From the NCBI GenBank assembly GCA_025966435.1, contig JAICRQ010000025.1, forward strand, positions 1-16,863: a DNA stretch of 16,863 nt. Direction: 5' to 3'. The notes below the pieces were generated by a model that saw only the letters and a program-made list of their open reading frames with translations, searched no databases and was not told the DNA's origin. Shown here in pieces: positions 7,456 to 13,482 of this stretch. The position numbers and the translations under genes are program-made. The stretch's first letter is position 1; each line of letters opens with the position of its first letter. The DNA comes from Anaerolineales bacterium (GTDB lineage: Bacteria; Chloroflexota; Anaerolineae; Anaerolineales; Villigracilaceae).

Positions 7456-7944
7456 TTAAGTCTTAGGTTCCAACACCATCACCGGGATATGACGGTGAGC
7501 AGCACATTGTTTGTATCTGTCGTATCCTTCATACCATGAAACCGCCATCTGCCAGTATCGCTGGTATTCCTCCCCGGCTGCTTCATGGGCAATATAGGTT
7601 CCTGAACGACCATTCAATTGGACCTCACAATCGGGATGAGCTTTCAGGTTGTAGTACCAGCCCGGGTTGTATTCCCGCCCAAAGCTGGAGGCAATGAGAG
7701 CAATCTTTTCATCGTCAAACACGCCCACAAGCGGCATTGTACGCGGTTGATTCGTCCTCGCGCCTTTCGTTGTGAGTTGAATAATATTCCACCCAAGGAT
7801 TTCAGAGATCGTGAATTTCCCTCTGGTCAGCTTCAGTATTGCCTGATCTATGTGCTGGACTCTCGAGGCGGCGAAGGCTGTGATGGGACGCAGCATCAAA
7901 ATACGATGCAATCGTTTCTGGAAAACATTAGGCTTGCGTGTCAT
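7456..7944 (-). CDS. Ddn-like nitroreductase / deazaflavin (F420)-dependent family protein
   Basis: A 162-residue protein of the DUF385/Ddn split-barrel family, whose best-known members use reduced cofactor F420 to reduce quinones or nitro compounds. Family features are [27 protein letters not shown] (residues about 49-75), [27 protein letters not shown] (84-110) and a late Trp/Tyr-rich helix ([15 protein letters not shown]). The N-terminal ~45 residues are basic and amphipathic, as in membrane-associated members. It overlaps dtd by 4 bp (ATGA) and abuts the DUF2314 gene, so it lies inside a translationally coupled run. Whether this organism makes F420 cannot be judged from the window; haem or flavin use occurs in related subfamilies. 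Confidence 0.85.
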   Translation of the reverse strand: MTRKPNVFQKRLHRILMLRPITAFAASRVQHIDQAILKLTRGKFTISEILGWNIIQLTTKGARTNQPRTMPLVGVFDDEKIALIASSFGREYNPGWYYNLKAHPDCEVQLNGRSGTYIAHEAAGEEYQRYWQMAVSWYEGYDRYKQCAAHRHIPVMVLEPKT

Positions 7945-8378
7945 TTTTCGAGCCAGATTGTCACGGGTCCGTCGTTGTGAATCTCCACCTGCATATGCGC
8001 GCCGAACTTTCCCGTCTGGGTGGGGACGCCATGTCCGCGCAGTAACTCGACAAAGCGGCTCACCAGCGGCTCGGCAACATCTGGCAGTGCGGCGTCGATG
8101 AACGAAGGACGCCGCCCTTTGCGTGTATCGGCGTAAAGCGTGAATTGAGAGACGACGATCGCTTCCCCTTTTACATCCAGGATCGAAAGGTTTGTCTTTC
8201 CCTGTTCATCTTCGAAGACGCGCAGGTTGGCGATCTTCTCAGCGAGGAACTTCGCCTGCTCCTCGCTATCCCCGTGACCCACGCCCAATAAAATCAACAG
8301 ACCCTTCCCAATCGAGGAAATGGCATGTCCTTCTACACTTACACTTGCCCTGGAAACTCGCTGCAACAGAGCGCGCAT
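7941..8378 (-). CDS. dtd: D-aminoacyl-tRNA deacylase
   Basis: A cytoplasmic editing enzyme that hydrolyses D-amino acids (and glycine) wrongly attached to tRNA. The 145-residue length is standard. Motifs include [13 protein letters not shown] at the N-terminus, [14 protein letters not shown] at 24-37, the SQFTLYAD catalytic segment at 77-84 and the C-terminal [11 protein letters not shown], whose Gly137-Pro138 forms the cross-subunit cis-Pro motif that rejects L-amino acids. I chose ATG 8378 because the family begins M-R/I-A-L; a TTG two codons upstream (8384) is less likely. It starts 9 nt after the DUF2314 lipoprotein gene and overlaps the Ddn-like gene by 4 bp. No Shine-Dalgarno is evident. 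Confidence 0.95.
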   Translation of the reverse strand: MRALLQRVSRASVSVEGHAISSIGKGLLILLGVGHGDSEEQAKFLAEKIANLRVFEDEQGKTNLSILDVKGEAIVVSQFTLYADTRKGRRPSFIDAALPDVAEPLVSRFVELLRGHGVPTQTGKFGAHMQVEIHNDGPVTIWLEK

Positions 8379-8387
8379 AAACAAGAA

Positions 8388-8924
8388 TCATTCAGTCTTA
8401 TCGAACCGAATGCCGGTAACCTCAATATATCTCTTTTGCTGTTCGGGGGTCATACGTTTGTATTCCAGCCGGAGAGTGTAGCCGCCAACGAGCGTTCCAT
8501 CCTCTTCCAGAAGCATCCAATCGATAATGTCCTCCGGTCTAACGTCTACAAGACGGTCCGGATGAATGCCCTGCTCCACCGTCACACCTTCGATCATTCT
8601 CACTGTATACAGGTTGTCCAAAATATAAAGTGGCTCCGTCCACATATCTTCGATGTCGCCTTCTTCTCCAAAACGGATTTTCAGGCTGGTGATGGAATAT
8701 GCTTTTTTAGGAGCCAGGAATTCCTGACGCCAGATGTGGAGTGTTTCCTGCGCCTGACGAATCGCGTCCGCCAGTTCTTCATCAGCCAGCACAGGGATTG
8801 GCGTATGGAAAGTTATGGGATCAGGTGTGGAGATCGAAGTAGCAGTAGGTTCAGCAGGGCTGCAAGAAGCCAGGATTATAAACACGAGGAGAATAAAGGA
8901 TTTCCACTGGAGAGACTTGTGCAT
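8388..8924 (-). CDS. DUF2314-family lipoprotein (copy 1)
   Basis: A 178-residue exported lipoprotein. The signal peptide SFILLVFIILASC ends in a canonical lipobox (L-A-S-C, Cys21). A Pro/Thr-rich linker to about residue 45 precedes the DUF2314 domain: KAYSITSLKIRF, then DIEDMWTEPLYILDNLYTV, the 'R-P-E-D-I-I-D-W-M' motif and GTLVGGYTLRLEYKRMTPEQQKRY near the end. It is a paralogue of the protein at 6976-7455; dtd and the Ddn-like gene lie between the two. The start is supported by GGAG seven bases upstream of the ATG. A role in the cell envelope is inferred from the signal only. It follows the SelW-like gene by 58 nt. Confidence 0.85.
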   Translation of the reverse strand: MHKSLQWKSFILLVFIILASCSPAEPTATSISTPDPITFHTPIPVLADEELADAIRQAQETLHIWRQEFLAPKKAYSITSLKIRFGEEGDIEDMWTEPLYILDNLYTVRMIEGVTVEQGIHPDRLVDVRPEDIIDWMLLEEDGTLVGGYTLRLEYKRMTPEQQKRYIEVTGIRFDKTE

Positions 8925-8982
8925 TTAAAATCTCCATTCTGGACGGCCCAATTGGTCGGCTGCTTCTATGAAAGGGTGCTGC

Positions 8983-9225
8983 CTATTCCCCAACCATCTC
9001 CCTTACCAACCCGAGGATTTCTCCAGGTGCGGCATGGCGATGCGTTGACAGTTTCGAATACAACAACTGCCCGTTGACAGTCACTTCAAACGTCCCGCCA
9101 TCCGACGGGATCAGTTTGACCTCTTCGATCAAATGCTCATAATGCTTAAGCAATTCATCCATCAGGCTCACGGCCCGACCGGTGTAGTGTCAGACCGCAC
9201 AATAGACGATCTCTATTTTCAACAT
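8983..9225 (-). CDS. SelW-like (Rdx family) selenoprotein with in-frame UGA
   Basis: Reading the UGA at 9192-9190 as selenocysteine gives an 80-residue protein: M-L-K-I-E-I-V-Y-C-A-V-U-H-Y, then TGRAVSLMDELLKHYEHL and on to VREMVGE and a TAG. Cys9 and Sec12 form the CxxU redox motif in the first beta-alpha unit of the thioredoxin-like Rdx fold (SelW/SelT/SelH). The later SDGGTFEVTVNGQLLYSKL and RHAAPGEI are also family features. GGAGG (9234-9230) sits 4 nt before ATG 9225; an adjacent ATG at 9228 is too close to it. A SECIS-like hairpin follows the UGA. Rdx proteins are small thiol/selenol oxidoreductases of uncertain substrate. The gene begins 28 nt after tupC. Alternative reading: translation from the GTG at 9171 would give only 62 residues without the active site and has no ribosome site. 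Selenocysteine machinery lies outside the window. Confidence 0.88.
9159..9182 (-). promoter_or_regulatory. bacterial SECIS-like hairpin for UGA recoding
   Basis: Starting 10 nt after the UGA, GTCGGGC (9179-9173) pairs with GCCTGAT (9167-9161), including two G-U pairs, around the 5-nt loop CGTGA (9172-9168). CC (9182-9181) can pair with GG (9160-9159) past a bulged G. The loop begins 18 nt after the UGA and has G as its second base. This fits the known bacterial SECIS rule of a loop 16-37 nt downstream with a G in its first two positions, where SelB binds. Confidence 0.72.
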
Positions 9226-9253
9226 CATCCCTCCGTCAATTTCGAAAATTATA

Positions 9254-9970
9254 TCATTGTGGCAACTCCTGCAAAAACGCGGCGACCGTCTCGTCCGCCG
9301 GGTTAGACTTAATCTGCCCTGCTGTCCCCACTTGGCGCAGGACTCCTCCCACGAGCACGGCAATTCGGTGACTCAACGTTGCCGCCTCATTTAAGTTATG
9401 CGTGACAAAGACCGCGGTGCGCTGGTGAGCTCTTAGCAAAGTGGATAGATCGTCGATCAGCTTCGCACGCGTTGGCGGATCGAGCGCTGAGAACGGCTCG
9501 TCGAGCAGCAGGAGCTCTGGCTCGAGCACGAGCGCCCGCGCCAGGCTGACTCGCTGCGCCTCTCCGCCAGATAACTGGCCCGCCCGCCGTTTCGCCAGGG
9601 CTTCCACTCCCAGTTGTTTCATCCATTTGCCTGCGCGCTGGCTGATCTCTTGCTTTGGCACGCCGCGGAACTTGAGCCCGAGCGCGACATTCTGTTCCAC
9701 CGTCATATCCATTAACAACGGAGCCTGGAATACAAACGATATTTTCCGGCGGTATTCCAGTTCCTTCCAATCCTTGAGAGGCTTTCCATCATAGAGTATC
9801 TCACCCTGTGAAGGATAGAGCAACCGCGCCAGCGCAAGCAACAGTGTGCTCTTCCCCGCGCCGTTCGGTCCTACAACCGCGAGTGTTTCGCCGCGTTGAA
9901 TAGCCAGAGAATCGACCTGAAGCACCTTCAGCCCATTCCGTTCGATCAGCAGATCGCGAATTTGAATCAT
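9254..9970 (-). CDS. tupC: tungstate ABC transporter, ATP-binding protein
   Basis: A 238-residue ABC ATPase that powers anion import from the cytoplasmic side of the membrane. Walker A GPNGAGKST is at residues 34-42, the Q-loop Gln at 82, the signature LSGGE at 133-137, Walker B LLLLDE at 153-158 and the switch His at 191 (VTHN). It ends soon after the ATPase domain, without the C-terminal molybdate-binding (TOBE) domain of ModC. That fits the TupC/WtpC type. Assignment to tungstate rests on the two TupA-type binding proteins and the permease encoded directly upstream. One base separates its ATG from the permease stop codon. The selenoprotein gene follows 28 nt after its TGA. Confidence 0.88.
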   Translation of the reverse strand: MIQIRDLLIERNGLKVLQVDSLAIQRGETLAVVGPNGAGKSTLLLALARLLYPSQGEILYDGKPLKDWKELEYRRKISFVFQAPLLMDMTVEQNVALGLKFRGVPKQEISQRAGKWMKQLGVEALAKRRAGQLSGGEAQRVSLARALVLEPELLLLDEPFSALDPPTRAKLIDDLSTLLRAHQRTAVFVTHNLNEAATLSHRIAVLVGGVLRQVGTAGQIKSNPADETVAAFLQELPQ

Positions 9971-9971
9971 G

Positions 9972-10658
9972 CTAGTTCCGCGAGATAGATGGAGTCCCCC
10001 TCGAGGAGTGCCAGTCCGCCTTGCGTCCCCTTTGCTGGATCCATGTCAGCGCGAGGTTGATCAGATAGGTGAGGACAAGCAGCAGGGTGGATAGAGCAAG
10101 CGCCTGTCCGAATTCCCCCTTGCTTGTCTCGAGGACGATCGCCGTCGTGAGGACGCGCGTCTGTCCGCGGATGTTGCCCCCCACCATCATTGAGGCGCCC
10201 ACCTCTGAGATAACGGAACCGAACCCCGCCATCAGCGCGGCGAGCAGAGGCAGCCGCGCCTCCCGCCACAGATACCAGACCATTTGTCCGCGTGAGGCGC
10301 CAAGCCCGAGCAACTGCTGTTGAAGACGCGGGTCGAGGGCTTCAAGCGCCGCAGCGGTCAAGCCTGTGACGACGGGCGCGGCGATGATCGTCTGTGCGAT
10401 GATGATCGCGACCGGCGTATAGATCAGGCGCAAATTCCCAAGCGGACCACTGCGCCAGAGCAGGATCGCGACGACCAGACCAACGACAACCGGCGGCAAT
10501 GCCATGCCCGTGTTAATCACGCTCAAAATAAACGAACGCCCGCGGAAGTTCCCCAGCGCAAGCCAGGTGCCCAACGGCAGACCAATCAACAAACTGATGA
10601 CCGTTGCAATAGCAGAGACTTGAATGGAGAGTATCGTGATATCGAAAATTTCATTCAT
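9972..10658 (-). CDS. tupB: tungstate ABC transporter, permease
   Basis: A 228-residue membrane protein with about five helices. The first spans residues 8-30, followed by ILSVINTGMALPPVVVGLVVAILLW (45-69), a segment at 81-107, and two more after the coupling loop. The EAA-like cytoplasmic loop, GLGASRGQMVWYLWREARLPLL (118-139), is where the ATPase docks. GMALPPVVVG and FGSVISEVGASMMVGGNIRG are typical of TupB/WtpB-type permeases. It lies 36 nt after the second binding-protein gene. No good Shine-Dalgarno precedes ATG 10658; an overlapping out-of-frame ATG at 10654 is ignored. Confidence 0.9.
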   Translation of the reverse strand: MNEIFDITILSIQVSAIATVISLLIGLPLGTWLALGNFRGRSFILSVINTGMALPPVVVGLVVAILLWRSGPLGNLRLIYTPVAIIIAQTIIAAPVVTGLTAAALEALDPRLQQQLLGLGASRGQMVWYLWREARLPLLAALMAGFGSVISEVGASMMVGGNIRGQTRVLTTAIVLETSKGEFGQALALSTLLLVLTYLINLALTWIQQRGRKADWHSSRGTPSISRN

Positions 10659-10694
10659 GGGAAGATGTTTTACGTGCGTGATGCAGAAATTTAC

Positions 10695-11537
10695 TTACTC
10701 CAAGCCCAGGTCCGCATCCGTCTTATCTGCGTCAGGAAAGAAAAAAGGCTCACCAAACTCGTCCACACCAAATTCGGCGATAATGGTTTGACCTTCAGGA
10801 GACGTGATGAAATCGGCAAATGCCCGAGCACCGTCGAGGTTCACCGCCGGGTGCTTCTCAGGGTTGACCGTAATCACATGATACACATTCAACAAAAACG
10901 GATCGCCCTCGACCAGGCTTTCCAAATCCACATTGGTTTTGTAAGCAAGGAAAGTACCGCGGTCGGTCAGCGCATACCCGCTTTTTTCGGAAGCGATCGA
11001 GAGCGTCGCACCCTGTCCCTGACCGGTTTCGAGATACCAGCTTTCGGCGGGCGGGGTAAGCCCTGCGTTCGCCCACAGCGCCAGCTCCTTGACGTGCGTA
11101 CCTGAGTCGTCACCGCGCGAGACAAAGGTCGCGCCCGCCGCGTGGATCTTCCTAAACGCCTCCACCGGACTCCCGCCGCGAATCCCGGCTGGGTCGGAGG
11201 GAGGTCCAACAATCACAAAGTCATTATGCATCACAAGGCGGCGATCGATGCCAAACCCGCTGGCAACGAATTCCTTCTCCGCCTCGGGCGAGTGAAGCAG
11301 GATTACATCGGCATTTCCCTGCTCGCCAATCTTCAGCGCCTGCCCGCTGCCCACCGCGACGAGTTGAACGTTATAGCCTGTTTTTTCCGTGAATGCCGGG
11401 AGCAGCACATCCAGCAAACCCGAGTCCTGTGTGGAGGTGGTAGAAATCAGCAAAAGATCATGGTTTTGAGAAGGCGCCAGATTGCATGACGAGAGAAGAA
11501 ACGCAACGATCAAGAACCAGGAAGCGAGTGTTTTCAT
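10695..11537 (-). CDS. tupA: tungstate-binding lipoprotein (copy next to tupBC)
   Basis: A 280-residue extracytoplasmic solute-binding protein that would capture tungstate (or molybdate) and deliver it to TupBC. A lipoprotein signal (WFLIVAFLLSSC, Cys18) tethers it to the membrane. The oxyanion-binding signature TTSTQDSGLLD is at 33-43. FVSRGDDSGTH, WYLETGQGQGATL, SEKSGYALTDRGTFLA and LLNVYHVITVNPEKHP follow in the order typical of TupA. The C-terminus FPDADKTDADLGLE is nearly the same as in the other copy. The start is supported by GGAG just upstream, immediately after the T tract of a terminator, so this gene begins where the transcript of the first copy should largely stop. Confidence 0.92.
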   Translation of the reverse strand: MKTLASWFLIVAFLLSSCNLAPSQNHDLLLISTTSTQDSGLLDVLLPAFTEKTGYNVQLVAVGSGQALKIGEQGNADVILLHSPEAEKEFVASGFGIDRRLVMHNDFVIVGPPSDPAGIRGGSPVEAFRKIHAAGATFVSRGDDSGTHVKELALWANAGLTPPAESWYLETGQGQGATLSIASEKSGYALTDRGTFLAYKTNVDLESLVEGDPFLLNVYHVITVNPEKHPAVNLDGARAFADFITSPEGQTIIAEFGVDEFGEPFFFPDADKTDADLGLE

Positions 11538-11545
11538 TCATCTCC

Positions 11546-11582
11546 AAAAGAAAAAGGCGACTCCGCTCTTTTGCGAGCCGCC
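11546..11582 (-). terminator. intrinsic terminator between the two tupA copies
   Basis: On the - strand GGCGGCTC (11582-11575) pairs with GAGTCGCC (11563-11556) over 8 bp with one G-T, around an 11-nt loop. Then TTTTTCTTTT (11555-11546) runs directly into the ribosome site of the next tupA. It would end most transcripts of the first copy or attenuate the downstream genes. Confidence 0.8.
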
Positions 11583-11600
11583 CCTCTCAATCGGGATGGA

Positions 11601-12461
11601 TTATAAGCCCAAGTCTGCATCTGTTTTATCAGCGTCAGGGTAGAACAATGGCTGACCATATTTGTCCATACCGAATTGACCGATGATTTCCTGTGTAGCG
11701 GGTGCAGTCATGAATTCCAGAAAAGTCTTTGCACCGTCATAATTGACCTTGGGCCTCTTTTCCGCATTAACGGTGATCACATGATACACATTGAGCAATG
11801 AGGTGTCGCCTTCCACCAGGATTTCCAGGTCCAGATGATCCCTGTTTGCGAGGAACGTCGCTCTGTCCGTCAGGGTGTATCCATTCTTTTCTGAAGCAAT
11901 GATCAGGGTGGCACCCATGCCCTGTCCGGTTTCGGTATACCAGGCAGGCTGTTCAGCAGCCGGGTCGAGCTCCGCTTTTGTCCAAATGCCAAGTTCCTTG
12001 GTGCTTGTCCCCGACTCATCCCCTCGGGCAATGAAGCTTGTTTGCGCAGCGGCGATCGCCTTGAAGGCATCTGTCGCGCTGAGACCTCTGATCTGCGCCG
12101 GATCATCGGTGGGACCGACGATAACGAAATCATTATGCATGACGAGGGCACGATCTTTGCCCCATCCATCTGCCATGAATTGGTTTTCGGCTGACGGCGA
12201 ATGAACCAGTAAAACATCCGCGTTGCCTTCCTGCCCCATCTTCATGGCTTGACCGGAGCCCACCGCAACCGTCTGGACCGTGTAGCCTGACTCCGCTTCG
12301 AACATGGGGATCAGCACATCGAGTAAGCCCGAGTCCTGCGTGGATGTTGTTGTGGCAAGAATCAGGTTTGGCTGAAAGACCGGAGGCACAACAATAGCAG
12401 GGGTTGCAAAACCACATGCGGTCAACAAGAATGAAAAAGCAATCAAAGACAACTTGTACAT
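11601..12461 (-). CDS. tupA: tungstate-binding lipoprotein, paralogue
   Basis: A 286-residue TupA-type binding protein. The lipoprotein signal LSLIAFSFLLTAC (Cys16) fixes the start at ATG 12461; the open frame continues upstream to 12590, but that part lies across the riboswitch and has no signal-like sequence. Oxyanion signature TTTSTQDSGLLD is at 37-48. FIARGDESGTS, WYTETGQGMGATL, SEKNGYTLTDRATFLA and LLNVYHVITVNAEKRP match the neighbouring copy, and both end PDADKTDADLGL, so the pair looks like a tandem duplication that has since diverged. No clear Shine-Dalgarno is visible. A terminator follows, so this copy may be expressed apart from tupABC. Tungstate versus molybdate preference cannot be read from the sequence. 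Confidence 0.9.
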   Translation of the reverse strand: MYKLSLIAFSFLLTACGFATPAIVVPPVFQPNLILATTTSTQDSGLLDVLIPMFEAESGYTVQTVAVGSGQAMKMGQEGNADVLLVHSPSAENQFMADGWGKDRALVMHNDFVIVGPTDDPAQIRGLSATDAFKAIAAAQTSFIARGDESGTSTKELGIWTKAELDPAAEQPAWYTETGQGMGATLIIASEKNGYTLTDRATFLANRDHLDLEILVEGDTSLLNVYHVITVNAEKRPKVNYDGAKTFLEFMTAPATQEIIGQFGMDKYGQPLFYPDADKTDADLGL

Positions 12462-12479
12462 TTCATAAGTGTACCAAAG

Positions 12480-12508
12480 TTGACATGACCTTCTGCCTAT
12501 GTTATAAC
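12480..12508 (+). promoter_or_regulatory. sigma-70-type promoter for the SAM riboswitch transcript
   Basis: A consensus TTGACA (12480-12485), a 17-bp spacer and TATAAC (12503-12508) predict transcription from about 12515, just ahead of the aptamer. The -10 lies in a palindrome, GTTATAAC (12501-12508). Confidence 0.8.
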
Positions 12509-12509
12509 T

Positions 12510-12524
12510 CGTAAACAATTTACG
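12510..12524. repeat. inverted repeat at the riboswitch transcription start (candidate operator)
   Basis: CGTAAA-CAA-TTTACG is a perfect 6-3-6 inverted repeat spanning the predicted + strand start site and lying upstream of the divergent tupA. It could be an operator for either direction. It matches no ModE-type or other consensus I know. Confidence 0.35.
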
Positions 12525-12530
12525 GATTTG

Positions 12531-12657
12531 CTCATCCAGAGAGGCTGAGGGACCGACCCTGTGACGCCTCGGCAACCATTCCGTGATCATTCATCCATGA
12601 TCACTGAAGCTGGTGCCAACTTCGGCGGACACACTACATGTGTGTCCGGGAGATGAG
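12531..12657 (+). ncRNA. SAM-I (S-box) riboswitch aptamer
   Basis: All parts of the S-box fold can be drawn. P1 is CTCATC (12531-12536) with GATGAG (12652-12657). P2 is GAGGC (12541-12545) with GCCTC (12566-12570). The conserved GGCAACC is at 12571-12577. P3 is GTGATCAT (12583-12590) with ATGATCAC (12597-12604), and the conserved GGTGCCAAC is at 12612-12620. P4 is GGACACAC (12627-12634) with GTGTGTCC (12640-12647). The 5' part (CCAGAGAGGCTGAGGGACC) matches the S-box consensus closely. Binding of S-adenosylmethionine stabilises P1, freeing the terminator that follows and switching expression off. Such switches normally control methionine or SAM synthesis and transport genes; here metH is the only candidate downstream. 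Confidence 0.95.
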
Positions 12658-12678
12658 AGAGGACTTGTGCTTGCATGT

Positions 12679-12704
12679 CGCCTCTCATTGCGAGAGGCGC
12701 TTTT
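12679..12704 (+). terminator. riboswitch-controlled terminator
   Basis: CGCCTCTC (12679-12686) pairs perfectly with GAGAGGCG (12692-12699) around a 5-nt loop, then C-TTTT. The competing antiterminator uses CTCTCAT (12682-12688) with ATGAGAG (12653-12659), which contains most of the 3' strand of aptamer P1. SAM binding thus favours termination. The T tract is short. Confidence 0.85.
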
Positions 12705-12814
12705 GTTGCAAGCCAATCTGCTGTTTTAAAACGGCATCCCTCGATAAGATTATCTCTTCCAAATGGAGATTGTTTCGGCGGAAGAACGCCGCCTCGTAAA
12801 GACATAGAGGTTAT

Positions 12815-13165
12815 ATGGACATCGGTGAAACTCTGTATGTAACAACCGGGGATGGCTTTCGCAGGTGGCTGGAAAAGTATCATCAAACCAAGAAAGAAAT
12901 TTGGTTGATTCAATACAAGAAAGCCACAAAGAAACCATCTATTAGTTATGTCGACGCGGTGGAAGAAGCGCTATGCTTCGGCTGGATCGATGGCACCCAG
13001 AAATCTATGGACGTGGAACGCTATGCCTTACGTTTCTCACCACGCCGACCGAAGTCAAATTGGACAGAAACAAATAAGGAACGTGCTCGCCGTTTGATTG
13101 CCGGAGGCAAAATGACGGAAGCAGGTCACGCAATGTTGCCTCCTGATATGAAGGAAGATGATTGA
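12815..13165 (+). CDS. YdeI/OmpD-associated family protein, short form
   Basis: A 116-residue protein with the YdeI core: FRRWLEKYHQTKKEIWLIQYKKATKKPSISY (residues 15-45), the diagnostic EALCFGWIDG (51-60), YALRFSPRRPKSNWTETN (70-87) and LIAGGKMTEAGHAM (95-108). Usual members are about 190 residues, so the C-terminal third is absent here. The gene instead ends in an acidic tail (PPDMKEDD) and overlaps the next gene by 8 bp. Some family members are annotated as bacteriocin-protection proteins, but the biochemical role is unknown. AGAGG at 12806-12810 supports the start. It is the first gene after the SAM riboswitch, although nothing links this family to methionine. Confidence 0.85.
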   Translation: MDIGETLYVTTGDGFRRWLEKYHQTKKEIWLIQYKKATKKPSISYVDAVEEALCFGWIDGTQKSMDVERYALRFSPRRPKSNWTETNKERARRLIAGGKMTEAGHAMLPPDMKEDD

Positions 13166-13469
13166 AAAAATCAAGCTAACCGGCGGACCCGAGAAAACCG
13201 TCACATGGATCTGGCTGGACCCCGAAACGGACGGTCAGCTCAAGGTAGAGTTTTACGACTTCAGTGAGATCGCCCAAAGAATGTTTGGAAACGATATTGC
13301 GTATATTTTGACCGTACATGAGATGGCAAAACTTTATCGGCTTGCAAGCCAGGACGAGACTTCACTCCTTCCCTGGATCATGGAACACTTCAAGAGTTAC
13401 TTTGGCATCAAACAATGGCTCGAAGAACACGAAATTGACTTTGACAGGGAAATCGATCCTTGGGCTTAA
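13158..13469 (+). CDS. hypothetical protein (103 aa)
   Basis: No family is recognised. The 103-residue protein is acidic and rich in aromatics. It begins with a possible beta-sheet half (TGGPEKTVTWIWLDPETDGQLKVEFYDFS, residues 8-36), then has helices (IAQRMFGNDIAYILTVHEMAKLYRLA) and an amphipathic acidic end (SYFGIKQWLEEHEIDFDREIDPWA). It has no signal peptide or membrane helix. Its ATG lies inside the last codons of the YdeI-like gene (8-bp overlap), so translation is probably coupled. DinB follows 13 nt later. The coding frame is credible because it fills the gap exactly between overlapping neighbours. Confidence 0.7.
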   Translation: MIEKIKLTGGPEKTVTWIWLDPETDGQLKVEFYDFSEIAQRMFGNDIAYILTVHEMAKLYRLASQDETSLLPWIMEHFKSYFGIKQWLEEHEIDFDREIDPWA

Positions 13470-13482
13470 GCAAGGAATAATG

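Noticed and set aside
8983..9171. A 62-codon gene starting from GTG at 9171
   Set aside because: No ribosome site, and it would lack the redox motif; the longer frame through the UGA has a Shine-Dalgarno, the CxxU motif and a SECIS-like hairpin.
10320..11105. + strand open frame (261 codons) opposite tupB and tupA
   Set aside because: The product is very rich in Arg, Gln and Asp with no domain pattern; both genes opposite have full family signatures.
11538..12530. A molybdenum/tungsten cofactor riboswitch upstream of either tupA
   Set aside because: I looked for one because of the genes concerned, but the gaps contain only an intrinsic terminator, a promoter and the + strand SAM riboswitch.
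12462..12913. Open frames on the - strand across the riboswitch, including an upstream extension of tupA to 12590
   Set aside because: The region is explained by the SAM-I aptamer, terminator and promoter; the lipoprotein signal sets the tupA start at 12461.
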